Below are positions 1-7,856 of a stretch of 11,113 nt of DNA, in pieces. This DNA is from Clostridia bacterium (lineage in GTDB: Bacteria > Bacillota > Clostridia > Oscillospirales > Butyricicoccaceae), in the NCBI GenBank assembly GCA_017560175.1, contig JAFYOK010000003.1, positions 1-11,113 of the forward strand, in the 5' to 3' direction. Under the pieces are notes generated by a model. The model did not search any database, was not told the origin of the DNA, and saw nothing but the letters and a program-made list of their open reading frames with translations. Within the stretch, counting starts at the first letter, position 1; each line of letters begins with the position of its first letter. A program made the translations under genes and the position numbers.

Positions 1-36
1 AAGATCGACATCAAGCCTCAGTCTCAGGCTCAGTAA
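1..36 (+). CDS. nusA: Transcription termination/antitermination protein NusA, C-terminal end (partial)
   Basis: Only the last 11 codons and the stop are present, reading KIDIKPQSQAQ followed by tandem TAA TAA. The 'IDIKP/S-x-S/T-x-A' ending matches the end of the second KH domain in Gram-positive NusA proteins, which often stop here without the extra C-terminal repeats of E. coli NusA. The call rests on this short tail plus position: nusA directly precedes ylxR-ylxQ-infB in Firmicutes. NusA binds RNA polymerase and nascent RNA and modulates pausing and termination. The next gene begins 27 bases after the first stop, so the two are very likely co-transcribed. Confidence 0.8.
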   Translation, partial: KIDIKPQSQAQ

Positions 37-63
37 TAAAAAATAACATCGGGAGGCGGCGCT

Positions 64-339
64 ATGCCCAAGAAAATACCCATGCGGCAGTGCGCAGCAT
101 GCCGTGAGAAAAAGGAAAAGAGTGCTCTCGCAAGGGTGGTTCGCACCCCTGCAGGAGAGGTTTTATATGACGCAAAGGGCAAGGTCTCGGGCCGCGGCGC
201 TTATATCTGCAAGGATATCAAGTGTCTGGAAAAGGCGGTCAAGAGCCGTGCACTGGCAAGAGCCCTCGAGTGCGATGTACCCGATGAGGCATTTGCAGAA
301 CTGCGTCGTCAGTTTGAGCAGCAGGAAATGGAGGCATAA
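64..339 (+). CDS. rnpM: YlxR-family RNase P modulator RnpM
   Basis: This is a 91-residue protein of the YlxR family, the usual size. The family signature is visible: an Arg-x-Cys-x-x-Cys-Arg start (C10, C13), a Lys-rich segment leading to ARVVRTPAG (23-31), and the hallmark GRGAYIC at 43-49, followed by C54. YlxR proteins are small basic nucleic-acid-binding proteins; in Bacillus subtilis the protein was renamed RnpM because it binds RNase P RNA and modulates that enzyme. The start is fixed by GGGAGG at 51-56, seven bases before the ATG. It lies between nusA and ylxQ, the conserved Firmicute position. The four cysteines could in principle hold a metal, but that is speculation. Family assignment is confident; the RNase P role is taken from the B. 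subtilis relative. Confidence 0.93.
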   Translation: MPKKIPMRQCAACREKKEKSALARVVRTPAGEVLYDAKGKVSGRGAYICKDIKCLEKAVKSRALARALECDVPDEAFAELRRQFEQQEMEA

Positions 340-340
340 C

Positions 341-748
341 ATGGATATGAACGAGATCCTGACATTTGTCGGCCTGGTTCGCCGCAGCGGTCATCTGGCC
401 GTTGGCGCCGATGACGTCGCCGAGAGCTGTCTGAAGGGTAAAGCGCGCCTCGTGCTGCTGCCCAATGATACAGCCGCCAACACCGTCAAGTGGATGGAAG
501 CGGCCGTTGAACGTAAGGAGGTACCCATCCTCCGTCCCGGCATGACCAAGAAAGACCTGGGCGAAGCGCTGGGCGTTGGCAGCTGTGCTGTCGCCGCCGT
601 ATGCGATACAGGTCTGGCCATTGCCCTGAGTAAGAAACTGGAGATGCCGGAGCTGACTGCCGATCTGGAGCAGAAGCTCGCTCGTGAGAAGCGCCGCAAG
701 GCCAAGAAGCTCGCAGGCAAGGCCAATAGTTCGAAAAGGGGGAAATAA
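341..748 (+). CDS. ylxQ: YlxQ-like L7Ae/L30e/S12e-family RNA-binding protein
   Basis: A 135-residue protein with the L7Ae/L30e fold: a short N-terminal helix (NEILTFVGLVRRSG), then VAESCLKGKARLVLLPNDTAANT (26-48), the typical strand with a K-turn-recognition-like 'A-x-D-x-s-x-N' segment, and a C-terminal LGEALGVGSCAVAAVCDTGLA (73-93). The last 25 residues are very rich in Lys and Arg (KLAREKRRKAKKLAGK), longer than in many relatives, and probably help RNA binding. The reading frame is open far upstream, but GGAGG at 330-334 lies six bases before the ATG at 341, and the protein family begins there. The ATG follows the rnpM stop by one base. Members bind kink-turn-like RNA; the precise target of YlxQ is not settled. 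Confidence 0.9.
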   Translation: MDMNEILTFVGLVRRSGHLAVGADDVAESCLKGKARLVLLPNDTAANTVKWMEAAVERKEVPILRPGMTKKDLGEALGVGSCAVAAVCDTGLAIALSKKLEMPELTADLEQKLAREKRRKAKKLAGKANSSKRGK

Positions 749-754
749 CCTAAT

Positions 755-3187
755 ATGATGATCAAATACAAGCTGTCCGAGGTCGCCAAGGACTTCGGAC
801 TGTCCAATAAAGAGATCTCCGAGATCCTCGGTAAGTATCTCACAGCCCCCAAGAGCAATGCACAGGCCCTCAAGGAAGAGGAACTGGACGTTGTTTTTGA
901 AAGTCTGACCCAGAGCCGTCAGGCAGCCGACCTTATGGCTGCACTGGAAGCCACAAAGGCTGCCAAGGCCGAAAAAGCCGAAGAAAAGAAGCCCGAAGCC
1001 AAGAAGGCAGAAGGTAAGCAGGAGAACAGAAATCAGATGAATAATAACAGCCAGAATCGCCCCGGCAAGCCCGGCGAGCAGCGCCAGAACGACCGTCCCC
1101 GCAAGGACGATCGTCAGCAGCAGCGTCCTGCTGCGCAGAACAAGCCTGCCGAGCAGCCCAAGGCCACAGAAAAGAAGAACGAGCAGCCCGCAGCCAACAA
1201 GGGCCCCAGAGTCCACTATGTTGATACACGCGGCTCCTCTGTCAACCTGGAAAAGTATGACGAGCGCATGGATACCCTGGCGCCCGACAACGTAGATAAG
1301 ATCCAGAACAACTCGGGCAAGCAGAAGATCAAGCAGAATGCCCAGAAGCGCTCTCAGTACGGCAACAACAAGCGCAAGGCTGAAGAGCAGGAGAAGATGC
1401 GTAAGCTGCAGGCACAGCAGGAGCAGGCAAAGAAGGCTCCTCTGAAGGTCGAGATCCCCGAAGAGATCTCGGTCGGCGACCTGGCTATGCGCCTCAAGAA
1501 GACCGCTGCCGCCGTCATCAAGGAACTGATGAAGATGGGCGTTATGGCTTCGGTTTCTCACAACATCGACTTCGACACCGCCTCCCTGGTCGCCATGGAG
1601 CTGGGTGCCGTTGTTGAGAAGGAAGTTGTCGTTACCATTGAGGAAAAGCTGTTTGACGAGCGTGAGGATACCGCAGACGAGCTGATCGAGCGCGCACCTG
1701 TCGTCGTCGTCATGGGTCACGTTGACCACGGTAAGACCTCTCTGCTGGACGCTGTCCGCAACACAAATGTCACCGCAGGCGAAGCCGGCGGTATTACACA
1801 GCACATCGGTGCTTACAGAGTATCCGTCGGCGATCGTGAGATCACCTTCCTGGATACCCCCGGCCATGCCGCATTTACATCCATGCGTGCACGCGGCGCA
1901 CAGGTCACCGATATCGCCATCCTGGTCGTTGCTGCCGATGACGGTATCATGCCCCAGACCGTAGAGGCCATCAACCACGCCAAGGCAGCCGGCGTTCCCA
2001 TCATTGTTGCCGTCAACAAGATGGATAAGGAAGCTGCCAACCCCGACCGCGTCCTGCAGCAGCTGACAGAGTATGAGCTGGTCCCCGAAGATTGGGGCGG
2101 CGAGACCATCGTCTGCAAGATCTCTGCCCTGAAGGGTGAGGGTATCGAAAACCTGCTGGAAATGGTCCTGCTGACCGCCGAGATGCAGGAGCTCAAGGCC
2201 AACCCCAACCGCCTGGCCAAGGGTACCGTCATCGAGGCAAAGCTGGATAAGGGCCGTGGCCCCGTTGCCACAGTTCTGGTCCAGAACGGTACACTGAATG
2301 CCGGTGACATCGTCATCGCCGGTACATCTGTCGGCCGCGTCCGCGCTATGGTCAATGACAAGCGTCAGAAGATCAATGCTGCAGGCCCCTCCTATCCCGT
2401 TGAGATCGTCGGTCTGGCCGAGGTTCCCAATGCCGGTGATATTTTCTATGCTGTTGAAGACGAGCGTATGGCCAGAACTCTGGCTGAACAGCGCAAGGCT
2501 GAGGAGAAGGAGATCGCTGCCCGTGCCGTTCAGAAGGTCACACTGGATAACCTGTTCTCTCAGATCGAGCAGGGCCAGATGAAGAACCTCAACATCATCG
2601 TCAAGGCTGACGTTCACGGCTCTGCCGAGGCCGTTAAGGCATCTCTGGAGAAGCTGTCCAACGAAGAAGTCCAGGTACGCGTCATCCATGCCGGTGTCGG
2701 CGGTATCAACGAGTCCGACGTTATGCTGGCTGCTGCTTCCAGCGCCATCATCGTTGGCTTTAACGTCCGTCCCGACAGCGGTGCCATCGAGCGTGCTGAG
2801 CGTGACCATGTTGATATGCGTATGTACCGCATCATCTACGACTGTCTGGAAGAAGTCGAGCAGGCCATGAAGGGTATGCTGGCTCCCAAGTTCAAGGAAG
2901 TCATCATCGGCCATGCCGAGATCCGTCAGATCTTCAAGGTCTCCGGTGTCGGCAACATCGCCGGTGCTTACGTCCTGGACGGCAAGATGCAGCGTAACGA
3001 AAAGGTTCGCATCGTTCGTGACAACATCGTCATCCACGAAGGCGACCTGGCTACCCTCAAGCGCTTCAAGGACGACGTCCGCGAAGTTGCTGCCGGCTAT
3101 GAGTGCGGTCTGAGCTTCGAGCGCTACAATGACATCAAGGAAGGCGATATCGTCGAGGCCTTTGTCATGGAGCAGATCAAGCTCTAA
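755..3187 (+). CDS. infB: Translation initiation factor IF-2
   Basis: An 810-residue GTPase that brings fMet-tRNA to the 30S subunit and promotes 50S joining. Domains in order: a first IF2_N helical module (about 2-53); a disordered linker rich in Lys, Glu, Gln, Asn and Pro (about 64-228); a second IF2_N module (about 229-285); the G domain with G1 GHVDHGKT (321-328), G2 GGITQHIG (345-352), G3 DTPGH (367-371), G4 NKMD (420-423) and G5 SAL (456-458); then domains II, III and C1; and a C2 domain ending in the conserved GYECGL and 'IKEGDIVEAF' segments that contact the initiator tRNA. All GTPase residues look intact. Two ATGs (755, 758) are adjacent; the purine-rich AAAGGGGGAAA at 735-745 sits about 9-12 bases ahead and overlaps the ylxQ stop. 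The linker holds an ordered-looking island at 151-179 (see findings). Confidence 0.98.
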   Translation: MMIKYKLSEVAKDFGLSNKEISEILGKYLTAPKSNAQALKEEELDVVFESLTQSRQAADLMAALEATKAAKAEKAEEKKPEAKKAEGKQENRNQMNNNSQNRPGKPGEQRQNDRPRKDDRQQQRPAAQNKPAEQPKATEKKNEQPAANKGPRVHYVDTRGSSVNLEKYDERMDTLAPDNVDKIQNNSGKQKIKQNAQKRSQYGNNKRKAEEQEKMRKLQAQQEQAKKAPLKVEIPEEISVGDLAMRLKKTAAAVIKELMKMGVMASVSHNIDFDTASLVAMELGAVVEKEVVVTIEEKLFDEREDTADELIERAPVVVVMGHVDHGKTSLLDAVRNTNVTAGEAGGITQHIGAYRVSVGDREITFLDTPGHAAFTSMRARGAQVTDIAILVVAADDGIMPQTVEAINHAKAAGVPIIVAVNKMDKEAANPDRVLQQLTEYELVPEDWGGETIVCKISALKGEGIENLLEMVLLTAEMQELKANPNRLAKGTVIEAKLDKGRGPVATVLVQNGTLNAGDIVIAGTSVGRVRAMVNDKRQKINAAGPSYPVEIVGLAEVPNAGDIFYAVEDERMARTLAEQRKAEEKEIAARAVQKVTLDNLFSQIEQGQMKNLNIIVKADVHGSAEAVKASLEKLSNEEVQVRVIHAGVGGINESDVMLAAASSAIIVGFNVRPDSGAIERAERDHVDMRMYRIIYDCLEEVEQAMKGMLAPKFKEVIIGHAEIRQIFKVSGVGNIAGAYVLDGKMQRNEKVRIVRDNIVIHEGDLATLKRFKDDVREVAAGYECGLSFERYNDIKEGDIVEAFVMEQIKL

Positions 3188-3205
3188 TCGGAAGGAGGAC
3201 CACAA

Positions 3206-3589
3206 ATGGCTGGTAATCGTACCGCAAGAATCAATGAAGAAATCATGAAAGCCTTATCCGAGATCCTGCCCACAGTCAAGGATCCCCGCCTGCAGGGTTG
3301 CATGCTCAGCATCGTCCGCTGCGAGGCCACTCCCGATCTGCGCTGGTGCAAGGTCTACATCTCGGTTCTGGGCAGCTATGATGCCAAAGAGCTGAAGAGA
3401 GGCTTCAAGTCGGTGTCCGGCTTCCTGCGTCGTGAACTGGCGCATATGCTGACACTGCGTTATACACCCGAGCTGGTCTTCGAGATCGATGATTCCATCT
3501 CTTATGGTGTACACATCTCCAAGCTGCTCAACGATCTCGACATCAAGCATGATGAGGACGAGGAAGAGCTGGATGAGGACGACTTTTAA
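3206..3589 (+). CDS. rbfA: 30S ribosome-binding factor RbfA
   Basis: A 127-residue KH-fold protein needed for late maturation of the 30S subunit, acting near the 5' end of 16S rRNA. The family signatures are present: an N-terminal helix leading to VKDPRLQG (24-31), the strand CKVYISVLG (48-56), and LRRELAHMLTLRYTPELVF with EIDDS (74-97). The C-terminal tail from about residue 112 is almost entirely Asp and Glu, as in many Gram-positive RbfA proteins. A strong AGGAGG at 3193-3198 lies seven bases before the ATG. In B. subtilis a small gene, ylxP, lies between infB and rbfA; here the two genes are only 18 bases apart and ylxP is absent. The acidic tail also encodes the start of the next gene. 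Confidence 0.96.
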   Translation: MAGNRTARINEEIMKALSEILPTVKDPRLQGCMLSIVRCEATPDLRWCKVYISVLGSYDAKELKRGFKSVSGFLRRELAHMLTLRYTPELVFEIDDSISYGVHISKLLNDLDIKHDEDEEELDEDDF

Positions 3590-4529
3590 TCAAATCACGG
3601 AACTGCTGCGCGGTCAGGATGACATTGTCATCCTGACCCACAAGCGTCCCGATGGAGATACATTGGGATCGGCCGCTGCCTTGTGCCGCGGCCTGCGTCA
3701 GCTGGGCAAAACAGCCCATCTCTGGCCCAATCCCGACCTGACCCCTCGCTTTGAGGCTCTGACCGAGGGCCTGTGGGCGAAGGAAGATACCAAGGCAGCT
3801 TATGTCTGCGCCGTCGACATTGCCGACCGCGCCCTGCTGCCCCAGAATGCCGCCGAACGCTTTGCCGATATCGATATGGCCATCGACCACCATCCTTCCT
3901 TTAAGGATTACGGAACCGTTGGCTATTGCCGTCCCGAAGCGGCCGGCTGCGGCGAGATCATCTATGATCTGCTGATGGCACTGGGATGCACCCTGGACAA
4001 GCCCATGGCCGATGCTGTTTATACAGCAATCGCCACCGATACAGGCTGCTTCTGCTTCAGCAATACCACCGCTTACACCCACACCGTTGCCGCTGCCTGC
4101 ATGGCAGCCGGTGCCGATGCGGCCAACATCAATTATGTCAATTTCCGCCTCAAGACCCGTGCCCGTGTGGCACTGGAAGGCCATATCTATTCCGATATGC
4201 AGATGGTCCGCGGCGGAAGAGGCAGCGCTGTTCTGCTGACCCGCGACTATATCGAGGGCCTGCAGGCTTCCGATGACGACTGCGACAATCTGGCGTCCCT
4301 GCTGACACAGATCGACGGCGTTGAGATCGGCGCTCTGCTGACCGAGGTCAAGACCCGTGATGCCTTCAAGGTATCCATGCGCGGTCGCGGCCATGATGTA
4401 TCGGCTGTCTGCGGTAAGTTTGGCGGCGGCGGCCATGCCGGTGCTGCCGGATGTACCCTGACCGGTATGGACGGTGCAGCTGCGCTGGCAGCCATCATTC
4501 AGGCATTGGAGGAAGAACTCGATGCTTAA
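3573..4529 (+). CDS. nrnA: Bifunctional oligoribonuclease and pAp phosphatase, DHH/DHHA1 family (NrnA-like)
   Basis: A 318-residue DHH-family phosphoesterase, close to the length of B. subtilis NrnA. Family members degrade very short RNAs (nano-RNA) from the end and convert pAp to AMP, using Mn2+. Visible motifs: HKRPDGDTLGS (23-33, metal ligands D27 and D29), VDIAD (81-85, D82), the name motif DHH (105-107), TDTGCF (155-160, D156), and in the C-terminal DHHA1 domain the substrate-binding GGGGHAGAAG (284-293). The open frame extends upstream, but ATG at 3573 gives the family N-terminus and is preceded by a purine-rich AGGAAGAG. It overlaps the end of rbfA by 17 bases, suggesting coupled translation. 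A possible oddity is PSF rather than the more common xSN after DHH. Position between rbfA and truB is typical of Clostridia. Confidence 0.92.
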   Translation: MRTTFNQITELLRGQDDIVILTHKRPDGDTLGSAAALCRGLRQLGKTAHLWPNPDLTPRFEALTEGLWAKEDTKAAYVCAVDIADRALLPQNAAERFADIDMAIDHHPSFKDYGTVGYCRPEAAGCGEIIYDLLMALGCTLDKPMADAVYTAIATDTGCFCFSNTTAYTHTVAAACMAAGADAANINYVNFRLKTRARVALEGHIYSDMQMVRGGRGSAVLLTRDYIEGLQASDDDCDNLASLLTQIDGVEIGALLTEVKTRDAFKVSMRGRGHDVSAVCGKFGGGGHAGAAGCTLTGMDGAAALAAIIQALEEELDA

Positions 4530-5448
4530 TGGTGTAATCGTATTCAACAAGCCCCGGGATTTCACATCGCATGACGTTGTGGCCAAGCTCCGGGGTATTT
4601 TAAAGACCCGAAAGATTGGTCATGCCGGTACTCTTGACCCCATGGCCGAGGGTGTACTGGTCATTCTGATCGGTGCAGCCACCAAGTCTTCTGACTATCT
4701 GCTGGCTTCCAAGAAGACCTACCGTGCAGGCTTCAAGCTGGGCTGCGTCTCCGATACTCTGGATATCTGGGGTGAAGTACAGGAGACAGGCGCTGCCATT
4801 CCCGAGGCCGAACTGGTCAAGGAGACCATCCTCTCCTTTGAGGGCGGCTATGACCAGCTGCCTCCCATGTATTCGGCTGTACAGAAGGACGGCGTTCGTC
4901 TGTATGACCTGGCTCGCCAGGGCATCGAGGTCGAGCGTGAGAGCCGCCGTGTCGGTATTGAAGATATCAAGCTGTTGGGCTTTGACGGCACAAGAGGCGA
5001 CTTTGAAGTGACCTGCTCCAAGGGCACCTTCATTCGCACCCTCTGCCATGACATCGGCCAGAAGCTGGGCTGCGGTGCCGTTATGGACAGCCTGGTTCGT
5101 CTGTCTTCGGGCGACTTTACCCTTGAACAGGCCGTTGGTTTTGAAGAACTGAGCGCCCTGGCCGAGGAAGGCCGCGTTGGCGAAATTGTCCGCCCCATGG
5201 AGGATATCTTTGCCTTCCTGCCTGCCATTCATCTGAATGACGAAGGTCTGCGCCGCGCCCTCAACGGTGCGTATGTCAGCCTTGAACATATCGCGTCGGG
5301 CAAGATCCCGGCCGAGAAGGACACCCTCTGCGCCCTCTATGCGCCCGACGGCTCTATTGCTGTCCTGTCGAGAAGCGGCAAACTGGCCGTTGGCGGTGCA
5401 CCGGCCCTGTTCTATGAAAAAACTTTCTATACGGGTGATCGTCCATGA
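4522..5448 (+). CDS. truB: tRNA pseudouridine(55) synthase TruB
   Basis: A 308-residue protein, the usual length for Firmicute TruB. It converts U55 in the T-loop of tRNAs to pseudouridine. Evidence: the N-terminal GVIVFNKPRDFTSHDVV, the catalytic motif GHAGTLDPMAEGVL (33-46) with nucleophile D39, the conserved KTY (Y67), LGCVSDTLD (73-81; the more common form has TDT), and KGTFIRTLCHDIG in the second half. A C-terminal extension from about residue 235 corresponds to the PUA-like tail region. The start is set by GGAGGA at 4508-4513, eight bases ahead of the ATG; an upstream in-frame ATG at 4474 would lie inside nrnA and lacks family support. The first eight bases overlap the nrnA end. Confidence 0.96.
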   Translation: MLNGVIVFNKPRDFTSHDVVAKLRGILKTRKIGHAGTLDPMAEGVLVILIGAATKSSDYLLASKKTYRAGFKLGCVSDTLDIWGEVQETGAAIPEAELVKETILSFEGGYDQLPPMYSAVQKDGVRLYDLARQGIEVERESRRVGIEDIKLLGFDGTRGDFEVTCSKGTFIRTLCHDIGQKLGCGAVMDSLVRLSSGDFTLEQAVGFEELSALAEEGRVGEIVRPMEDIFAFLPAIHLNDEGLRRALNGAYVSLEHIASGKIPAEKDTLCALYAPDGSIAVLSRSGKLAVGGAPALFYEKTFYTGDRP

Positions 5449-6326
5449 GCAAAACAGTGATCGCCCTGGGCTTTTTCGACGGTGTTCACCGCGGCCATCA
5501 GCGCATTCTGCAGACGGCCGTCAAGGTTGCCAATGAAAAGGGCTATACCCCCATCGTTGTCACCTTTGCCAATCAACCCAGAGCATTTCTTACACAGAAG
5601 CCCTCTCAGCTGATCACAACCAATGCACGCAGAGAGGCATATATCCGTCAGCAGGGCATCGAAGAGGTGTACATGCTGCCTTTTGACGCAGAGATGGCTG
5701 TTATGCCGCCCGAAGATTTCGTTCGCGATATTCTGATCGGTCGGTTTAACTGCGGTGCTGTTGTCTGCGGAGAAAATTATACCTTTGGCGCCAAGGGTCT
5801 GGGCGATGGTCATCTGCTGGAAGCCCTGGGCAAGAAATATGGCTTTGAGTCCCATGTCTGTTTCCCGGTCGTCCACAACGGCGATACGGTCAGCTCGACT
5901 ATGATCCGCAACCTGATCTCGTCGGGTGAGGTGGCCACGGCTACCCGCCTGTTGGGACATGAGTATTACCTGCAGGGCACAGTTGTCCATGGCCGCGGTG
6001 TTGGCCGCAAGCTGGGCTTCCCCACAGGCAATTTCGAGCTGCAGACCGGTATGCTGGTGCCTAAGTTCGGCGTTTACGCCGCATGGCTGCGTACCAATAA
6101 CGGTACTTATCGAACGGCCATCAACATTGGTGTTCGTCCCACCTTTGGTCTGACCACACCGGTGGTCGAGTTTAATATTCTGGATTTCAGTGGCGATCTT
6201 TATGATGCCGATGTCGAACTTTCCCTGGTGGAGTTCCTGCGCCCCGAACAGACCTTTTCCTCTAAGGAAGAGCTGGTGGCACAGATCACCCGGGATGTGG
6301 AACGAGTAAAGGAGATCCTTGCATGA
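5445..6326 (+). CDS. ribF: Bifunctional riboflavin kinase / FAD synthetase
   Basis: A 293-residue two-domain enzyme: an N-terminal FMN adenylyltransferase and a C-terminal riboflavin kinase that together make FMN and FAD from riboflavin. The nucleotidyltransferase domain shows GFFDGVHRGH (9-18), CGENYTFG (108-115) and SSTMIR (150-155). The kinase domain shows HGRGVGRKLGFPTGN (182-196) and NIGVRPTFG (227-235), with a GVYAAWL strand between. The length is a little shorter than the typical 305-320 residues but both domains look complete. The ATG is part of an ATGA overlap with the truB stop. Its position after truB is conserved in Firmicutes; rpsO, which often follows, is not here. No FMN riboswitch is seen, as expected for an internal operon gene. 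Confidence 0.96.
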   Translation: MSKTVIALGFFDGVHRGHQRILQTAVKVANEKGYTPIVVTFANQPRAFLTQKPSQLITTNARREAYIRQQGIEEVYMLPFDAEMAVMPPEDFVRDILIGRFNCGAVVCGENYTFGAKGLGDGHLLEALGKKYGFESHVCFPVVHNGDTVSSTMIRNLISSGEVATATRLLGHEYYLQGTVVHGRGVGRKLGFPTGNFELQTGMLVPKFGVYAAWLRTNNGTYRTAINIGVRPTFGLTTPVVEFNILDFSGDLYDADVELSLVEFLRPEQTFSSKEELVAQITRDVERVKEILA

Positions 6327-7828
6327 GTTTCCTGAGAAATCTCTATGCCTGGCTGGTCATCACCCGCAGCAACTTCATGGCTGTGTTTGGCGGATGGGTC
6401 AGCTTTGTATTGTTTATTTTTGTGGCTGCCTGCCTGGGCGTCGGCATCGTCCGTACGCTGATGGCCGGCCGTCATCTGCAGCGAAGTTCTCCCCTCAAGC
6501 GCATGACCCCCGATCCTGAACTGACCCAGCATGCTGTGGAAAGTCTGCAGGCAGCTATTCAGATCCCCACCGTTTCGGGCGATAAGGTGGCCATGGATCG
6601 TCTGCGCGATTATCTGGATGAGCGCTATGCCGATGTTTTTGAGGCACTGCAGTTTATTCCTACCACCGGTGCCAGCCTGCTGCTGCGCTGGAAGGCCAAG
6701 GGGAAGAACACACAGCTGCCCATTCTGTTCTGCGGCCACATGGACGTTGTTCCTCCCGGTGACGGCTGGGGTGATACCGATCCCTTCTCCGGCCATATTG
6801 ACGAAGAAGGCTATATCGTCGGCCGTGGTGCCATCGACTGCAAGAATGTCGTCATCGGTCTGTTTGAGGCGGTACAGAGTCTGCTGCAGGAGGGCTATAC
6901 TCCCACACGTGATATCTGGTTTGCATTCGGTCATGACGAGGAGATCGGTGGTGCCGAAGGTGCTGTCCGTATGTCCGAGCTGCTGCAGAAGCGCGGCGTT
7001 AAGTTCGAGATGGTCATTGACGAAGGCGGTTATATCACCGAAGAGCACTTTGGCCGCAAGCGTTTCCCTGCTGCGCTCATTGGTGTTGCCGAAAAGGGCT
7101 GCACCTATTTCAAGCTGACCGCACACGGTCAGGCAGGCCATTCATCGGTACCTCCCCGTCATTCGGCGGTCGGTATTCTGGCCGAAGCCATCTGCCGTAT
7201 CGAGGCAGCACCTCCCCGTGCAAGACTGCTGGATGTTATCGAGGAGAATATGAAGCGCTCGGCACCTGCCATGCGTTTCCTCCATCGATTCACCGTCTGC
7301 AATCTGCCTTTCTCCAAGCCGCTGCTCTATCGTGTCTTCCGCGATGTGCCTACCATCAATCCCTTCTTCCGTACCACCTTTGCCTGTACCCAGGCCAAGG
7401 GATCGGCAGCACCCAATGTCCTGCCCGGTACAGCTGAAGGCGTGGTCAATGCGCGCATCCTGCAGGGAGATACTCCTAAGAGCATCCGAAAGTATCTGCA
7501 GTCGCTGGTTGCCGACCTGGATATTGATGTCGAGCCCATGCTGGAGACTCCGGCTTCGGCCATCGCTTCTACCGACAGTGCGGCCTACAAGGCCATCTGC
7601 GCCGTCATCGAAGAGAAGTATCCCGGTCTGCCCTGCATCCCCGGCATCCAGACCATCACCACCGATTCCCGTCATTACGAGCCGGTGTGTGACAACATCT
7701 TCAAGTTCATGCCCTTTGTCATGGATAGCGAGATTTACGGCCGTATGCACAATGCCGGTGAGAAGATCCACCAGAGCTGCCTGGGCTTGGGCGTTGAGTT
7801 CTACAAGAGCCTCATCCGTGGCCTGTAA
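6323..7828 (+). CDS. M20-family metallohydrolase of the CPS1/PM20D1 type, N-terminal membrane anchor
   Basis: A 501-residue di-zinc hydrolase. The predicted metal ligands of the family are all present: HMD (H139, D141), GRGAIDCKN (D172), GHDEE (general base E206 with ligand E207), IDEGG (D233/E234) and GRMHNAG near the end (H476). The wording around the first site (HMDVVPPGDGW...DPFSG, GRGAID) matches the carboxypeptidase S / PM20D1 branch, whose members hydrolyse C-terminal peptide bonds or N-acyl amino acids. The dimerisation 'lid' domain begins with TAHGQAGHSSVPP. Residues 19-43 form one strongly hydrophobic segment without an obvious cleavage site, so the enzyme is probably membrane-anchored. 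AAAGGAG at 6308-6314 sits eight bases before the ATG, which overlaps the ribF stop (ATGA). Substrate cannot be told from sequence. Confidence 0.88.
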   Translation: MSFLRNLYAWLVITRSNFMAVFGGWVSFVLFIFVAACLGVGIVRTLMAGRHLQRSSPLKRMTPDPELTQHAVESLQAAIQIPTVSGDKVAMDRLRDYLDERYADVFEALQFIPTTGASLLLRWKAKGKNTQLPILFCGHMDVVPPGDGWGDTDPFSGHIDEEGYIVGRGAIDCKNVVIGLFEAVQSLLQEGYTPTRDIWFAFGHDEEIGGAEGAVRMSELLQKRGVKFEMVIDEGGYITEEHFGRKRFPAALIGVAEKGCTYFKLTAHGQAGHSSVPPRHSAVGILAEAICRIEAAPPRARLLDVIEENMKRSAPAMRFLHRFTVCNLPFSKPLLYRVFRDVPTINPFFRTTFACTQAKGSAAPNVLPGTAEGVVNARILQGDTPKSIRKYLQSLVADLDIDVEPMLETPASAIASTDSAAYKAICAVIEEKYPGLPCIPGIQTITTDSRHYEPVCDNIFKFMPFVMDSEIYGRMHNAGEKIHQSCLGLGVEFYKSLIRGL

Positions 7829-7856
7829 TTGATAACGAAAAGAAATATTTTGACAT

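Noticed and set aside
239..3205. A 988-codon open frame on the - strand, antisense to ylxQ and infB
   Set aside because: Its codons are in register with the sense codons, so it stays open simply because the sense genes avoid TTA, CTA and TCA. The translation is a monotonous Leu/Asp/Gly/Val-rich product without motifs, and infB is certain.
3543..4586. A 347-codon antisense frame over nrnA, and similar ones at 6200-7141 and 7142-7864 over the M20 gene
   Set aside because: The same effect of codon bias; low-complexity translations, no ribosome binding site logic and strong sense genes.
6422..6433. A lipobox-like VAAC (residues 34-37) in the M20 anchor, suggesting a lipoprotein
   Set aside because: The hydrophobic stretch continues after the Cys (LGVGIV), which does not fit a cleaved lipoprotein signal.
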